Shown in pieces: positions 44,166-55,393 of a DNA stretch of 64,000 nucleotides. The stretch is taken from assembly GCA_020698575.1 (NCBI GenBank), contig CM036255.1, forward strand, positions 15,627,501-15,691,500, written 5' to 3'. The DNA is from Bostrychus sinensis. Taxonomy: Eukaryota; Chordata; Actinopteri; Gobiiformes; Eleotridae. The notes below the pieces were generated by a model. It was not told the DNA's origin and searched no databases. It was given only the letters and a program-made list of their open reading frames with translations. Positions within the stretch are counted from its first letter, which is position 1. Each line of letters begins with the position of its first letter. The translations under genes were made by a program, and so were the position numbers.

Positions 44166-44247
44166 CCTATGTTCCCACAGCACTTAGTTCCCACATTTTT
44201 AACATTTAGAGTTAGGGTGTGGGAACATAGAGCTGTGGGAACATAGG
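44166..44247. repeat. Imperfect 30-bp hairpin (small palindromic element)
   Basis: The left arm starts CCTATGTTCCCACAGCACTT (44166-44195). The right arm (44218-44247) is its reverse complement with three differences. The loop is 22 nt. Within each arm a GTTCCCACA word occurs twice. Confidence 0.75.
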
Positions 44248-45224
44248 CACACGCTCCCGCTGCAGCTGCTGACAGATGCCACCGTAATCTTTGCTGTATT
44301 TTTTGTATGGCATCTCCTCATGCACTGCAGCTGTAGCTCCCTACAGTCAAAATAGAATGTATTTGGATGTTGTTTGTCCATTTATTGCCAGAAATGTGGT
44401 AAATAAGCAACTTTGCCACAGCACAGTTTGCTCCTGTGTGCATCAGATAAGCACCAGCCCCTCACTCTAATTTGTCATGTCTGCAGGGGCATGAGTAGTT
44501 TTATCTGACTGCATTTAAACATCATATCCCAAATACTGTCATGACCAGGATTATGCTCATTACCAGGATACTCAAGGGCATGTAAACACTCTCATTGTTT
44601 AATCTGACAAAGACCTCCTAATGGACATGAACACAGTATTTTGAATGCCTGATTTGCTTTACCTTTAGAAAAAAACATGTCAGTGTCTTTGTGTAGAGAT
44701 TCAAACCAAGACTCGATGTAGTGTTTCATGTTTGTAATAAAAGGCACACACTTTGATTTTACACAATGCACCACAGCAAACATTTTTTTCAAGGTTTCAG
44801 AATATTCTATTGTGAGTCTGCACTTACTCATAAAGCGTGTTCTTCTCGTCAATCACCGTAAAACACAGGCTTCTCTGGCAGACAATGGATTTGTCACATA
44901 GACACAATGTCCTTGTATTTGAAATGTCTTCATCAGACAAGCCGAAAGAAAATCACAAGCTTACAGGTGTGACAAAATGCAATTTCCCTGCAATGAAGTA
45001 GTTTCAGGATATAGTTCTGCATAACAAACGCTACCTGTAAGTAACCATGGCTAGGTGGTGATAATTTACATTTGCATAAAACATATTTTTACTTTTACGG
45101 CACAGTTTGGAGGAAAATTTGTCCTGGAAATAAAAAATAAAAAAACAAGAAAAGAAACAGATCCAACTAACCAACACAACCCTGTACTAAAATAAAACTT
45201 TTATTCCAGGAATATGTAAAAATG
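44248..45224. other. Unique sequence, nothing recognised
   Basis: No gene or element seen. A minus-strand frame at 44592-44852 has no known motif. Confidence 0.4.
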
Positions 45225-45460
45225 TAAAAATATTTTGAGCTTGGTGGCAGCAGTAGAAGTAGGAGTAGCACAGTAATAGTAGCAAGGTTAGTGCCAGTGA
45301 TTGTACAAAGAGTGGTAGTAGTACTTTCTACTTAACTAAACTTTACACTCAGTACTTTTTTTCTTATACCCAAGTAATATTTGTTGAGTTGAGCACTTTT
45401 ACTTCTACATGAGTAACAATACTTTTACTTGGGTACAGATTTGGAGTACATCTGCAATGA
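45225..45460 (+). repeat. Composite repeat family D, copy 3
   Basis: TTTTGAGCTTGGTGGCAGCA, AGT/TAG triplets, TTTACACTCAGTACTTTTTT and CACTTTTACTTCTACATGAG occur in the same order as 11381 and 12215. Confidence 0.7.
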
Positions 45461-45734
45461 TTTTTTTCTGCTTTGTAAGAATTTGTAGCATTTTGATGTT
45501 ACCTTTAAAATGTACTCTGATGGTATTTATTCTTATCACTTAATGGACTTGTGCTGTGATGTGACAGTTGTACACAATTGATCCTAAAAAGCTACAATGC
45601 AATCACTTTTCCATTTGAACATTGTACGTCGCATAAGCAAACACTAAAAATGACTTTCAAGTCCCATGTCCCGGGGTGCCCTTCTCTTAAGTGCTGCATG
45701 ATGCCTGCACTGAATTATGACCCAGACATCCGGA

Positions 45735-45800
45735 CCCCCCCCACCCCCCCACCCCCCACCTCCCCCCGTCCCCCCACCCCAACACCACCCCCTCCCCTTT
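45735..45800 (-). repeat. C-rich tract (G-quadruplex-prone on the minus strand)
   Basis: Successive runs of five to eight C are separated by single A or short spacers, so the minus strand has more than four G-runs of at least five. Confidence 0.85.
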
Positions 45801-46252
45801 TAGTCGAAGTTGTTTAATCACGCTAGCAAATGGGGACTGTCTGGCACTGGGCCCATTCACAATGCCCTCTATAATCAACATTAAAACTCTCCTTTTGAGA
45901 AATGCACTTTTAATCTTGATTATTGTTGATTTCTCTCAGCTTCATCTTTACTTCTCTTACTGATTCATTCAACCTTTATTTTTACTTGAAAGGTTGATGA
46001 GGGTGAAATGATGTCGAGACAAAACAAAGAACAATCACAAACTCATAACAGTGAAATTGCAGTTGTAGCACAGTTATATAATAAATTATGAAAGCGTAAT
46101 TGGAGGGCAGTTTTGGAAGACAGCATAAAAGCAAAAGGCCATAAAATGTGTAATGGAATCTGGTCATATAAGAAAGTGTAGCTCAAAGTCTGTCTGTAAT
46201 AACTCTTTCTCTGCACAAGTTGGTGTCATCATTTTCGCCGATATGCTGTAGA
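45801..46252. other. Unique sequence, nothing recognised
   Basis: No gene or element seen. Confidence 0.4.
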
Positions 46253-46253
46253 G

Positions 46254-46350
46254 CAGACGTGTCCAAAGTGCAGCCCGAGTGCCAGTCATGGCATGAGCTG
46301 AGGTTTTAAACAGCCCTCAGATTTGTTTATGGTCTGCCAGTACATCAAAC
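46254..46350 (+). mobile_element. hAT-type left end, fragment
   Basis: CAGACGTGTCCAAAGTGCAG then CCCGAGTGCCAGTCATGGC, a common vertebrate hAT terminus style. No right end located. Confidence 0.5.
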
Positions 46351-46995
46351 AGTACTTTCAGAGTCAGTAGATTAATCTGTACATTTGGGGTCTCTTCTAC
46401 TACTCTCAAGCTGGATTTAACCCTTGCATTTGTTAATCTAAAATAAATTCAAGTCCGAGTGTGCAAAGGAAAGACTAGGTTATATTAACTATATACTTCT
46501 TACTTTTGAAAGAGAAAAACATATAATAAAATACAACAGTGAAAAATACTATAAAAAGAACAGTATATGGAATTCTTGGACCTGTAGGTTACACTGTAAA
46601 AATTATTTGTCTTGTTCATTGGATTGTGAGCAGATTTCATGTCATGATTTATACAAATGATATAATGTAGATGAGATAAACCATTGGTTCCTACAGTGAG
46701 GAAGTTTACTTCTTACGTCAGTTCACAAAAAAAAAAAAAAAGTGGAAAAAAACTGTAACTGTAAAAAAAAAAAAAAAAAAAAGTGGAAAATTTACAGTAA
46801 AATACTGGTAGCGGTAGTCACCAGAATTTTATTGTAAAGAATTTGGTGACAGAATAAAACTTTTACATTAAATGAAAAACTGCATCACTTTTTCTGCCAT
46901 GTCTATGTGACTCACTGCCTCATAAAAATGTGTTGTTTTATAGTACTGTACTGGAAAAATTAAGTTAATTTAAAATAAAGTATCATACTGGCAAG
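46351..46995. other. Unique AT-rich sequence with poly-A tracts and a palindrome
   Basis: A runs at 46727-46741 and 46765-46782. A palindromic segment at about 46789-46838 (CAGTAAAATACTGG against CCAGAATTTTATTG) has a related sequence after 47228. Both probably come from one older element that was interrupted by 46996-47219. Confidence 0.45.
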
Positions 46996-47219
46996 TACGG
47001 TGGCCCAGAGAGCTCAACAAATTACAAAAGCCGAAACACACTTTACAAAAAAAAAAAAAAAAAAACAGCCGCGCTGAAAATGAGCAGCTTCCTGCTGAAG
47101 AGCTTCTGGTGCTACATGTTCCGGTGCAGAAAAATTGTTGTTGTAACGTCGTGTGGGTATTTCTTTTGGTAAAGTGTGTTTCTGCTTTTGTAATTCGTTG
47201 AGCTCTCTGGGCCACCGTA
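46996..47219. mobile_element. 224-bp MITE with ~51-bp TIRs
   Basis: The arms start TACGGTGGCCCAGAGAGCTC and run to about 47046 and from about 47169, with about two differences over 51 bases. They are flanked by GGCAAG at 46990-46995 and 47220-47225. The interior has poly-A (47049-47066). There is no coding capacity. If the outer TA is counted as the duplicated base pair, a mariner-type origin is possible; the 6-bp GGCAAG repeat argues for another class. Confidence 0.85.
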
Positions 47220-47225
47220 GGCAAG

Positions 47226-47407
47226 AGATTTTTTACAGTAAAATTCTGGTAACCACAGTTGCCAATATTTTACTGTAAATTTTACAGATTGTACGAAGTG
47301 CAAAAAGTGTGAAATATTTACAAAAGTAGGCCAATACAAAGTACTATATACTTTAGACACGGAACCTCATCTAGAGTATGTCCTTTATATACACATTATT
47401 CTTTAAT
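47226..47407. other. Palindromic text then unique sequence
   Basis: TTTTACAGTAAAATTCTGG and AATATTTTACTGTAAATTTT form a palindrome (about 47232-47288) like that at 46789-46838. Confidence 0.5.
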
Positions 47408-47415
47408 TTACCAAC

Positions 47416-48492
47416 TAGTGATGGGAGTATCGATATTGCTGTATCGATATATCGATACTCACATAATACTTATTTGCGTATCAAGTACTTGAATAAAGTA
47501 TCAATACTAATTAATGCATGTAAAATAAAAGCACATGCATCACTGGAGGGTTACTTACTCCAGTGTTTTGTGACAAAACTCCCCCAAACAGCAGCATTTT
47601 GGTCTGGTCCTTCCATGTCATGTGACAAGAAGTTAGTAATTTTACTACTCTGTGCACTTAAGTTATTTATTTTATACTGTGCACATTAAAACTGTTAAAT
47701 GACCAGTATTAGTCATGGGATTTGTCTTCAAGGGTAACAATTTTTGAATGAAAAAATGTCACCCATAAGAAATCACGAGTATTGGGTATCGGTATCGACT
47801 AAGGGCCTATTTACACGACAACGCTGGCCAGGAAAACGCAACAGTCCTGCTGCCTGCAATTTGCATTTACACAACAATGCTTGTTTTGCCTGAAAATGAC
47901 TGTTAATTGTAGTTCCCATGTTTGTCCAGCAAACGGCGCTGTGGGCCTCGCAAACGCTCTACACCACACAGAGAGTAACTGCAGAAGAAGTGATAGCTCC
48001 ATTCTGAAACTTTCCAGCTACTTTAGGATCTTGAGGTTTTTTGTAGCCATTCTCATAAAGTCGATCCTAAAAGTAAGTACTTGTGCAGATATTACTGAAA
48101 GTTACTGGACTAAATATGAATGTATGAGACATAAAAGCCTTGTTTTTTGCACTCGCGGGTCCACTGACACATGGCTTACACTCATCCAATCACTGTTCAG
48201 ATTGGGGTTGTTACGTCATTGTTTCAGCAAGCACGGTGTTTTCACAGTTTACATGAGAGCGAAGCCACTGGAGCGGCTCCCCGCTTTGAGACCAAAACAC
48301 CTCTTCCAACGTTTTCAAACCTTTGTGAATTCAGAAAATGGGAACCCCATCGTCGTGTAAATGAAAGGCCAAACCACAATCAAACCTTTGCGGATTTGGC
48401 AAAAGGCATTGTCATCTAAACGGCACCTAAACTCCCTCCAAAAGTAATCAGTATCATATCGAATCTAAACAGTGTGGCATCGTCCATCACTA
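47416..48492. mobile_element. 1.08-kb hAT-type element with perfect 8-bp duplication
   Basis: The left end is TAGTGATGGGAGTATCGATA. The right end, reverse-complemented, is TAGTGATGGACGATGCCACA. Both sides carry TTACCAAC (47408-47415 and 48493-48500). The subterminal region contains TATCGATA palindromes. No transposase is present. A second TIR element (47802-48428) occupies more than half of it. Confidence 0.88.
47802..48428. mobile_element. TIR element nested in the hAT copy
   Basis: The left end is AGGGCCTATTTACACGACAA. The right end, reverse-complemented, is AGGTGCCGTTTAGATGACAA. An inner copy of the motif in inverse orientation is at about 48348-48372 (CGTCGTGTAAATGAAAGGCC). The open frame inside (47881-48360) has no known domain and is probably chance. 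Confidence 0.65.
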
Positions 48493-48500
48493 TTACCAAC

Positions 48501-49161
48501 CAATACAATAAATCTAACTTGGAAATATGCGTTGAGATTATAAAACAAAGTTCATTCAGATCTCAGTGTTGATTGTATACAGTATATGAATGTTTTAGAC
48601 AGGAGCTGAGGACAAATGTAACATTGACAAATCCCACATTATTGACTCTGACTATATTGAATTTCCAACTCTTGTGTTTATGACTTCCACTTCCTATCGG
48701 TCCTTCCAGCATTCCTCGTCATTCTTCCACTAAGCGGATGAAAGGCGTGTCCAATCAGCTGCTCACAGGAATCATTCCAGAGTGCAATGAAAAATGGATT
48801 TCTGCTTTATGGATGTGAAGGGTGGGGGGTGTAGATGTATGGCTATGTGTGTGAAGGTTCAAACCAATCGATAAAGCATTAAAACCCTGAGTAGAAGGGA
48901 AGCTTGATGATTCACCTGGTTATGGTTTGATTCAATTTGGAAAGGCCAACGTATTATACCACCACCACCACCACAGTTATGGCACTGACAATAAAGGTCT
49001 ACTGTTGGTTAAGCCAACACTTCATAGGAAAATAAATACAGAGAGAAAAAGAACCCTGAGGCTGAAGATTCATTCATTATTTTGCAGTCTGAAATTATTT
49101 GTCTATAAGCAGGGGCCAGGGAGCTTTAGGGGCCCATTAGAGTGGGCCCTTGTTCATCAAT
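48501..49161. other. Unique sequence; 48650-48800 candidate conserved non-coding DNA
   Basis: Repeat-free, with CCAGCATTCCTCGTC and GGAATCATTCCAGAG (TEAD-like GGAATG/CATTCC) words. Confidence 0.35.
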
Positions 49162-50149
49162 CAGTCCCTCTAGGATATCGCGATGTTGCAACTGCAACTA
49201 TTAACGCAACTTCAAGGAAACCCCGCAAATTCAGCACTACCCTGCAACTTTGTCCAACCTCCGCACCTTTTCTGTAACTTTGGCTAATTATCACTGAGGT
49301 TTTCTTTTAAAACTTAATTTTGCTGCACTTGTTGCTGTCTGTGGGCCGTCCCCTGTTCCGAGCAGGCAGTTGCTCTCTGTCTCAGCAGCAGCACTCCGAT
49401 AAATGCTGGAGGTTGGGTTGAGCCACAGACAAAGCGACGTGGAGGTGCGATGCGGAGGTGCAGCGCACTCAAAAACAGAGCAGCACAGATTTGTGACGCT
49501 GAGGTGTGACACAGAGGGTGCACTCACAGAGCAGCACAGAGTTGTGACGCAGAGGCGCAGTGCGGACACAGGGGTGCGCTGCCGAGATCGGGTGCACTCA
49601 TAAACAGAGCGGTGCGGAGGTGGAGCGCAGAGGGTGTACTCACAGAGTATTTAGACAACAATGAAGTTTGAGGTCATTGTTCTTTAAACAGTTAATGTTG
49701 CAGGCTAATAACCTTCCTGAAAACCTATAGCACAGTAAACTTTGTTCTACAGCACACAACAGGAATCACCAGAGAAGATTTGAGTGGAAAAGAATCAGAA
49801 TCAGAGGCAGCGTAATAGTCCCCAAAAAATAGCCCAATAACACAGCAATATCATTTTAAAAAGAAGGTATGCTTGGCCTGTTCACATACAGGTATTTTTA
49901 ATTAGATTAATTACCATCTCATCATGTTTAAAAACAGATTGTGTTAATTTTTATAATTCTACCTAATATTTTTAAGAACAAAACTCAAGTAACAGTGTAT
50001 TTTTATCACCTCTGGTACTTTTTACTTGTGAATTATAAACAAAAAAAATCACAACTTTTAGTGTAACTTTAAAAAAAAAATCCCAGCAAAATTGGGCATT
50101 TTAACCTGCAACAATCACAAAAATGGCCTGTGAAATCCTAGAGGGACTG
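49162..50149. mobile_element. 988-bp hAT-like element
   Basis: TIRs are CAGTCCCTCTAGGAT at the left and ATCCTAGAGGGACTG at the right, a perfect 15-bp inverted pair. The 8 bases outside do not match (TCATCAAT and ATCTATGG), so either the duplication decayed or the ends are recombined. The interior at about 49430-49655 is CpG-rich and contains tandem GTGCACTCACAGAGCAGCAC-type units. Confidence 0.75.
49430..49655 (+). repeat. CpG-rich degenerate tandem repeat
   Basis: Repeated words GTGCACTCA, CAGAGCAGCACAGA.TTGTGACGC and GCGGAGGTG occur at irregular spacing of roughly 60-70 bases. It lies inside the hAT-like element. Confidence 0.65.
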
Positions 50150-50961
50150 ATCTATGGTCAAGTCTGTGTTTAAAATATCCATAATAATTAGGAGCAGCAC
50201 ATAACTATTACAGAGGTGAATTGTTAACATTATTTCAATTTTAAATCCTGTTAAATTTGTAAACTCAAATGAAAAGAACAAAACAAAACACAAATTGTAA
50301 TAAAAAAACTAATATAGTTTAACAAAATTGTCACTAAATATTCATGAATAAGCTGCTGTTTTGGACAATATTTATACAGTGCTTTTCATGGCACCCACAG
50401 CTCCATTATTCATTAACTCCACAGTGTGTTGGTGGTGGCAGGCTTCCTCTGTAGCCACAGCTGTTGGTGATGTGGCAGCACAACAACAGTACGTATGTAT
50501 GAACAGTATGAACTGGGAGGAGTGGAGACTGAACTGCAAACCTTACAGTTACTGCGCCATTTTCAGATCTTGCCATAGACTGAAGTCTTTCTGCCCACTA
50601 CAGCCACAGGTTACCCTGGCAGAGTGACAAAAAAATGCAGAGTCTTGGCTGAGTGGAGATCAAGGCACTCCACAGGTCCAGTTTAACCTGAGAAGCAGCA
50701 AGTCAAAACCCTGTTGACATTGTGACAGGACTGGAAGGAAGAGAGATTGAAAGCTAGTAAAAGAGACAAGATCTTCAGGATAATGTTTTCTTGTTTTTTT
50801 TTTTTTATCTGAGCTTGTGTGATGCAAGCTCTCCCCAGAACCGCAGACCATATAATAACATAAAAGAAATGTATGGCAGTGTGCAAACCTATCTGACAAC
50901 AGGCTGTTGAATGTGTTAAAAGTGTTATTACTCTATCTTAAGTACTGGAATGCATCATTAG
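50150..50961. other. Unique sequence, nothing recognised
   Basis: Frames at 50361-50627 (plus) and 50660-50899 (minus) have no known motif. Confidence 0.4.
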
Positions 50962-51075
50962 CATAGCTCAGGGGTAAATGTTCTGTCTATTGAGTCACAA
51001 AGCTCTTATATCTCACAAAGGTAAACAGTCTCTTACTGGCCCCTTGTGGCTGGAGTTAGTATCCTCTGAAAAATC
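50962..51075 (-). repeat. Dispersed family B, good copy
   Basis: The plus strand carries CTCAGGGGTAAATGTTCTGT, CTATTGAGTCACAAAGCTCT, ATATCTCACAAAGGTAAAC and CCCCTTGTGGCTGGAGTTAG in order. Confidence 0.75.
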
Positions 51076-51802
51076 CCTATCTTCCATTGGAACAGTCACT
51101 TACTTGCTTCTGGGATTAATCCTAGTGACTGAATGCTGGGAGGTTGAGTTGGTCAGTAAACACGCCAGCAGCCACTCCTGGCCAGCTCTCCATTAGGGAC
51201 GGGAGTGCATTCTGTTTTTACACAATCAATGCCCAAATATAATCAAGTTTCATGTAGTGCTTTAGGATGCTAGAGCAATCCATGGAGAAATGGAAGAGAT
51301 TGAAGATATATGTGTCCAGGTATTGAGGTAGACAGAGATCCCACCTCGCCAAATTACCTCCATACTATGCAACCATCCCAAACACTTTGTCTAAATATAT
51401 ACAGCTATACGCACACGCTTACGATTCAAAACTCGCACACAAAGCCATTAAATGTCACATCCTGTAGCAGATTATATCACTGAGCAATTTCGTGCTCCCT
51501 GGCATCATCTGGAAGAACAAATCAGCGAAAAATAAAAGCCATATCGAACAATTTGAGAATGGGGAAATCATGGGGACAGTCACAAAGCTCTATAATAATG
51601 TTTAGAAGAAGCACCAAATAAGCTAGTACAGGCTTGTAATAGAGCTGGTAGAAAGGATAATGCTTACTACACAGTTCAGTGCTAGAAATAGTCTGAGAAC
51701 AAAAATGAATCAAAACAGCCATAATAATCCATTAACCTTTATTATATATTACCTCAAACAGTGCAAGTTGCTTACCTAGCCTCCAAGTGAAGAGCGATTG
51801 TT
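51076..51802. other. Unique sequence, nothing recognised
   Basis: Mixed composition; no gene or element seen. Confidence 0.4.
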
Positions 51803-51804
51803 TA

Positions 51805-52408
51805 CAACCCTAAAACAAAAAAGTTTGGATGCTGTGTAAAATGCAAAAAGTAAAATTTGCAAATGTCATATACTCATAGTTATTCACAAAAGAACATCCA
51901 CACTGAGATATGTTACAATTTAATGAAAAATAATGGCACATGTTCAATGTAATGGCAGCAACAGATCGACACAATGACTTGTGGAATTGGTCTTGATCCA
52001 TGCAGAACAGAACCGTTACATATTTTTCATCAAAAATTTTAATGCAGTGCCACTTGAGGTCCTGAAAATCAGGAGCATCCAATACATCAAATTCTAATAA
52101 TACAGACTGCTTTTCTGAAATTCTCATTATATACACACACTATTTCTTTCTGAAGTGTTGACAACAAACATAACTAGTTGCAAAATGTTTTCTTACAGTA
52201 AAACTTTCTTTTCCAGCTTTTTGTTTCACAAATCACAAATTTTTGGATACGCGTTGCTGCCATTAAACTCAAAATGGGCTAAGATTTGTCATGAAATGGT
52301 TAAATAGTATCATATCAGTATTGCAGTGTATATGTTGTTTATGTTCTATTGGAAGTAAAATGTTTTTATACATTTTGAAAATCCCTGTCCCTTTTTAAAT
52401 TGAGGTTG
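51805..52408. mobile_element. 604-bp Tc1-derived miniature element
   Basis: The left end after TA (51803-51804) is CAACCCTAAAACAAAAAAGT, followed by the long TIR text of the same family as 8109-8625 (GCTGTGTAAAATG, AATGGCAGCAACAGATCGAC). The right arm has GTTGCTGCCATTAAACTCAA, TTTGTCATGAAATGGTTAAA, TATGTTCTATTGGAAGTAAA and AAATTGAGGTTG. Arms of about 200 bp surround non-transposase DNA. The open frame on the minus strand (51810-52136) is inside a TIR and is not a gene. Confidence 0.78.
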
Positions 52409-52822
52409 AATGTTTTCTAGACTGAATAGTTACAATTTTAGTTTCTACTTGCATGTACAGGATTATGATTTCCCCTACCTTCCACCTGTTTCACACACCT
52501 ACAGTATCTGCATCCATTAGGGAAGTGTGTTGGCATGTCCCACTCCCTCACATCTGTCCACACACATGCTACATTCTGCACAGGTAAAGTGAACTTGGAC
52601 TGATCCTTTAGCACTTGTGTCTTATGTTTGTCACATCACAGTTAAATGACAAAAACTGATGTGGGGAGTAGAATTTTTTTCTAAATATAAATTATTATCA
52701 GCACACAGTTAAAAGGTTAACGAATTACTAAAACAACAATGAACCACGGGAACAATTAACATGCCCATAGTATTGGACTAATGTATTAAAGGCTCAACTA
52801 AAACAATAAATAAAACAAACAA
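52409..52822. other. Unique sequence, nothing recognised
   Basis: No gene or element seen. Confidence 0.4.
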
Positions 52823-53130
52823 CATTTCATTCTTTCATCTTCTTCTTCTTCTTCTGCTTCAGAAGCAGGGTCAATGGCCAGTAAGTCACTACTGAGACAT
52901 ACACAAATAAAAACTATTCACTCTCACATTCATTCGATTTTAGAATTGAGATCAGTCCTTAGTTCATCAATGCATGCATGTCTTTGGATAGAGAAGGGAG
53001 TACCTGAAGAGAATCCATGGTAACACATGCAGACACAATAAGTAGATGGTGGCCATTTTTGTGATCAAACTCACAAGCTTCTTGTTATGAGGCCAGAGTG
53101 TTAACCACTCTGTCACTGTACACCCACACC
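52823..53130 (-). repeat. SINE-like family E, near-complete minus copy
   Basis: On the minus strand it starts with a tRNA-like head (ACAGAGTGGTTAACACTCTG then GCCTC and AGTTTGATCAC). It continues through GGTACTCCCTTCTCTATCCA and AAGACATGCATGCATTGATG, CATTCACTCTCACATT-type text and a TCTTC-rich 3' tail at 52840-52862. Confidence 0.75.
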
Positions 53131-53841
53131 ATTTAGTGAACTTATTTTTCTTAAGCTCAGTATAAAATGATGCTTGTATGACAAAGGCCTAACAGTAATC
53201 CTCCCTCACATCAAACAGCCTCTTAGTCCAGGTGTGTCTTTTGTAGCAAATGTGATGGATATTCTACGCCTAAGTGCACAGTGCACATTACTCAATTTGT
53301 GCACATACACATAGCCCCACAAAGGCATTCCAGTCCACACAACAACAAATTTATCCAACACATGCTGGAGCTGTGATCATTGGTTACAGAGTCATACACG
53401 CATGCACAAGCAGAAAACACTGGCTCTCATCTGTGCTGCAATTCGCAACATATTTAAAACAACACCTGCCCACAAAACACTCAGCAATCTACCCACTGCT
53501 GGGGCTACACCTTAATTAAAAGCATGCATGTAATGAAAAGCAAGCAATGCACACACATGTGTATCTTAGTCACACAGAAATGTATGGCAGATACAAAAGT
53601 ACAAAAGACTGAACAGATTTAACCTTGTGAAATTATTTTCAATTCAACCATTGAAGAGTCAGCTACAAATATAATGTATTTTGTATAAATGCACAAGACT
53701 CACCTTTCTACAACTTCATACTCTTTACCTATATTGCATGTGTTAACTGTGTTAAACTGTGTTCAGTAATGTAATGTTTAGTACTTGAATGCATTCATTA
53801 GCATCATGGCACTGAATCACTGTAATGCTAATGGATTCGAC
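53131..53841. other. Unique sequence, nothing recognised
   Basis: CA-rich text with no element identified. Confidence 0.4.
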
Positions 53842-53985
53842 CAGTTTAGGGGTAAATGTTCTGTCCATTGAGTGAAGAAGCCCCTATATCTTACAAAGGT
53901 AAATAATCCACTAAAACCAATAATTTGATGTTTTTTTTTACTGACCCCTTGTGGCTGGATCTAGTATCTTCTGGCAATATCTTTG
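53842..53985 (-). repeat. Dispersed family B copy
   Basis: TTTAGGGGTAAATGTTCTGT, CCATTGAGTGAAGAAGCCCC, TATCTTACAAAGGTAAATAA and GACCCCTTGTGGCTGGATCT in order. Confidence 0.75.
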
Positions 53986-54064
53986 TTGCAATGGCTCAAA
54001 AAAAAAAAGTTTTCCTTTTTAAAATGTTTGGCTCAGATCCACTTTGTAACACTCTAACATTCAA

Positions 54065-54350
54065 AGATTATCTTCTTCCACTCGTTTCCCTCAGTTGGCA
54101 TTTCAACTATGGGCCTTAGGCGGGCACATGCTAGAGACATACACTGACCATTTCTTCTCACATCCATAAAGTGGAGAAGATCTAGAGTCACCAGTCTGCT
54201 CAACACATGCATGTCTTTGGATGGTGAGAGGAAGCCAGAGTACCTGGAGAGAACTCCTCAAGACTCCACTCAGAGTTGAGATGATAGTTGGCTGACCTAA
54301 CATCCTTGCTGAGACAGGAGCGCTAACCTCTCTTCCACTGTGCACCCAGC
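54065..54350 (-). repeat. SINE-like family E, best full-length minus copy
   Basis: On the minus strand it begins GGGTGCACAGTGGAAGAGAG, then GTTAGCGCTCCTGTCTCAGC, GAGTGGAGTCTTGAGGAGTT, CAGGTACTCTGGCTTCCTCT, CCAAAGACATGCATGTGTTG and ends with a AACGAGTGGAAGAAGATAAT tail. The head resembles a tRNA with A- and B-box-like segments. Confidence 0.8.
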
Positions 54351-55034
54351 CTGACTTGTTGCTTATTATAGTTGCAAAACTGTAATCTAGACCACAACTT
54401 TTACAAACACTACACACAATTCAGGAGGGCTGAACTGAACTCAGTCTAAAGACCAGGTCTTGACCCAGTACAATTTAAAATTACCCTCAAATCAGGTAAC
54501 GTGCTGTTTGGCCCCTAATCAGCTTGTGTTTGTAATGCGTCCAGTGTGTGACCCTGTCGAGAGCATTTCAAAGACTGGAGATCTGGAGTAAACTGGTTAA
54601 ATCTGAGCCCTGGCCCTTCTAATGGACAATCAGGACTCCATATCTGTCTGACATTTTCCTCCAGCCGATCAGCTGCTTTGTCTATGTGGCGCTGTGATGT
54701 TGAAGCCCGTGATTATGGCCTGACCTTTTACTCGACACTCAGATAAACAACACAAAAAGCTGCTAAATAAGAGCCTATCCACACTCCACCTTCTCCTCAT
54801 CACATCTAGGACACACAGCAGTGTTTCTATCAGTACCCGTTACAGTCGGGCAGCCAAATAGTCTCCAGGTTTATTAACTCATTTCATTGTCACAGCTGGA
54901 GCGAGTCTTCCAGGCAAATGCACCCCTTTCTCCTCTTTGTCTTCATTGCAGTTTTCTGATTTAATCTTACAATGTACTACACAGCTCTTCATAGTTCACT
55001 AAACTCTGTATTTTTTATCTAGCTATTGACTAGT

Positions 55035-55079
55035 GGCTATTTTTTGTTTGTTTGTTTGTTTGTTTGTTTGTTTGTTTTA
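55035..55079 (+). repeat. (TTTG)n microsatellite
   Basis: About nine GTTT units. Confidence 0.95.
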
Positions 55080-55319
55080 GGTAAACTGGGGGTTAAGGGG
55101 ACATGCAACTATTACTACTACTGGTCTTAGATGCAGAACCTTCAGATTGCAAAGGCAGTAAGGTCAAAATATGTTTACTCATTCAGTACTCAGCAAGCCC
55201 AAATTGACTTGGATGCAAGGAAATACAATGAGTGATTCATAGCAAAAATAATGATCTTTTTTAACCCTATTGAACATTATTGTGTATAGGCCTATTTAAA
55301 AATGAAGAATGTACAACAA

Positions 55320-55393
55320 TAAAATGGATCTTTGATAAGCAAATGTTTTTTGACATGGTATAAGGTGTGAAAAATTTGAGAAACTGTACATTA
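55320..55393 (+). mobile_element. Right-end fragment of the 5858-6493 hAT family
   Basis: ACATGGTATAAGGTGTGAAA then AATTTGAGAAACTGTA, similar to GGTACTTGGTGTGAAAAGTT then TGAGAACCACTG at 6462-6493. Confidence 0.55.

Noticed and set aside
47881..48360. 159-codon open frame
   Set aside because: It lies wholly inside a nested TIR element, has no known domain and no plausible start context.
51810..52136. 108-codon minus-strand open frame
   Set aside because: It spans the inverted repeat and interior of a Tc1-derived miniature element; no transposase motif.
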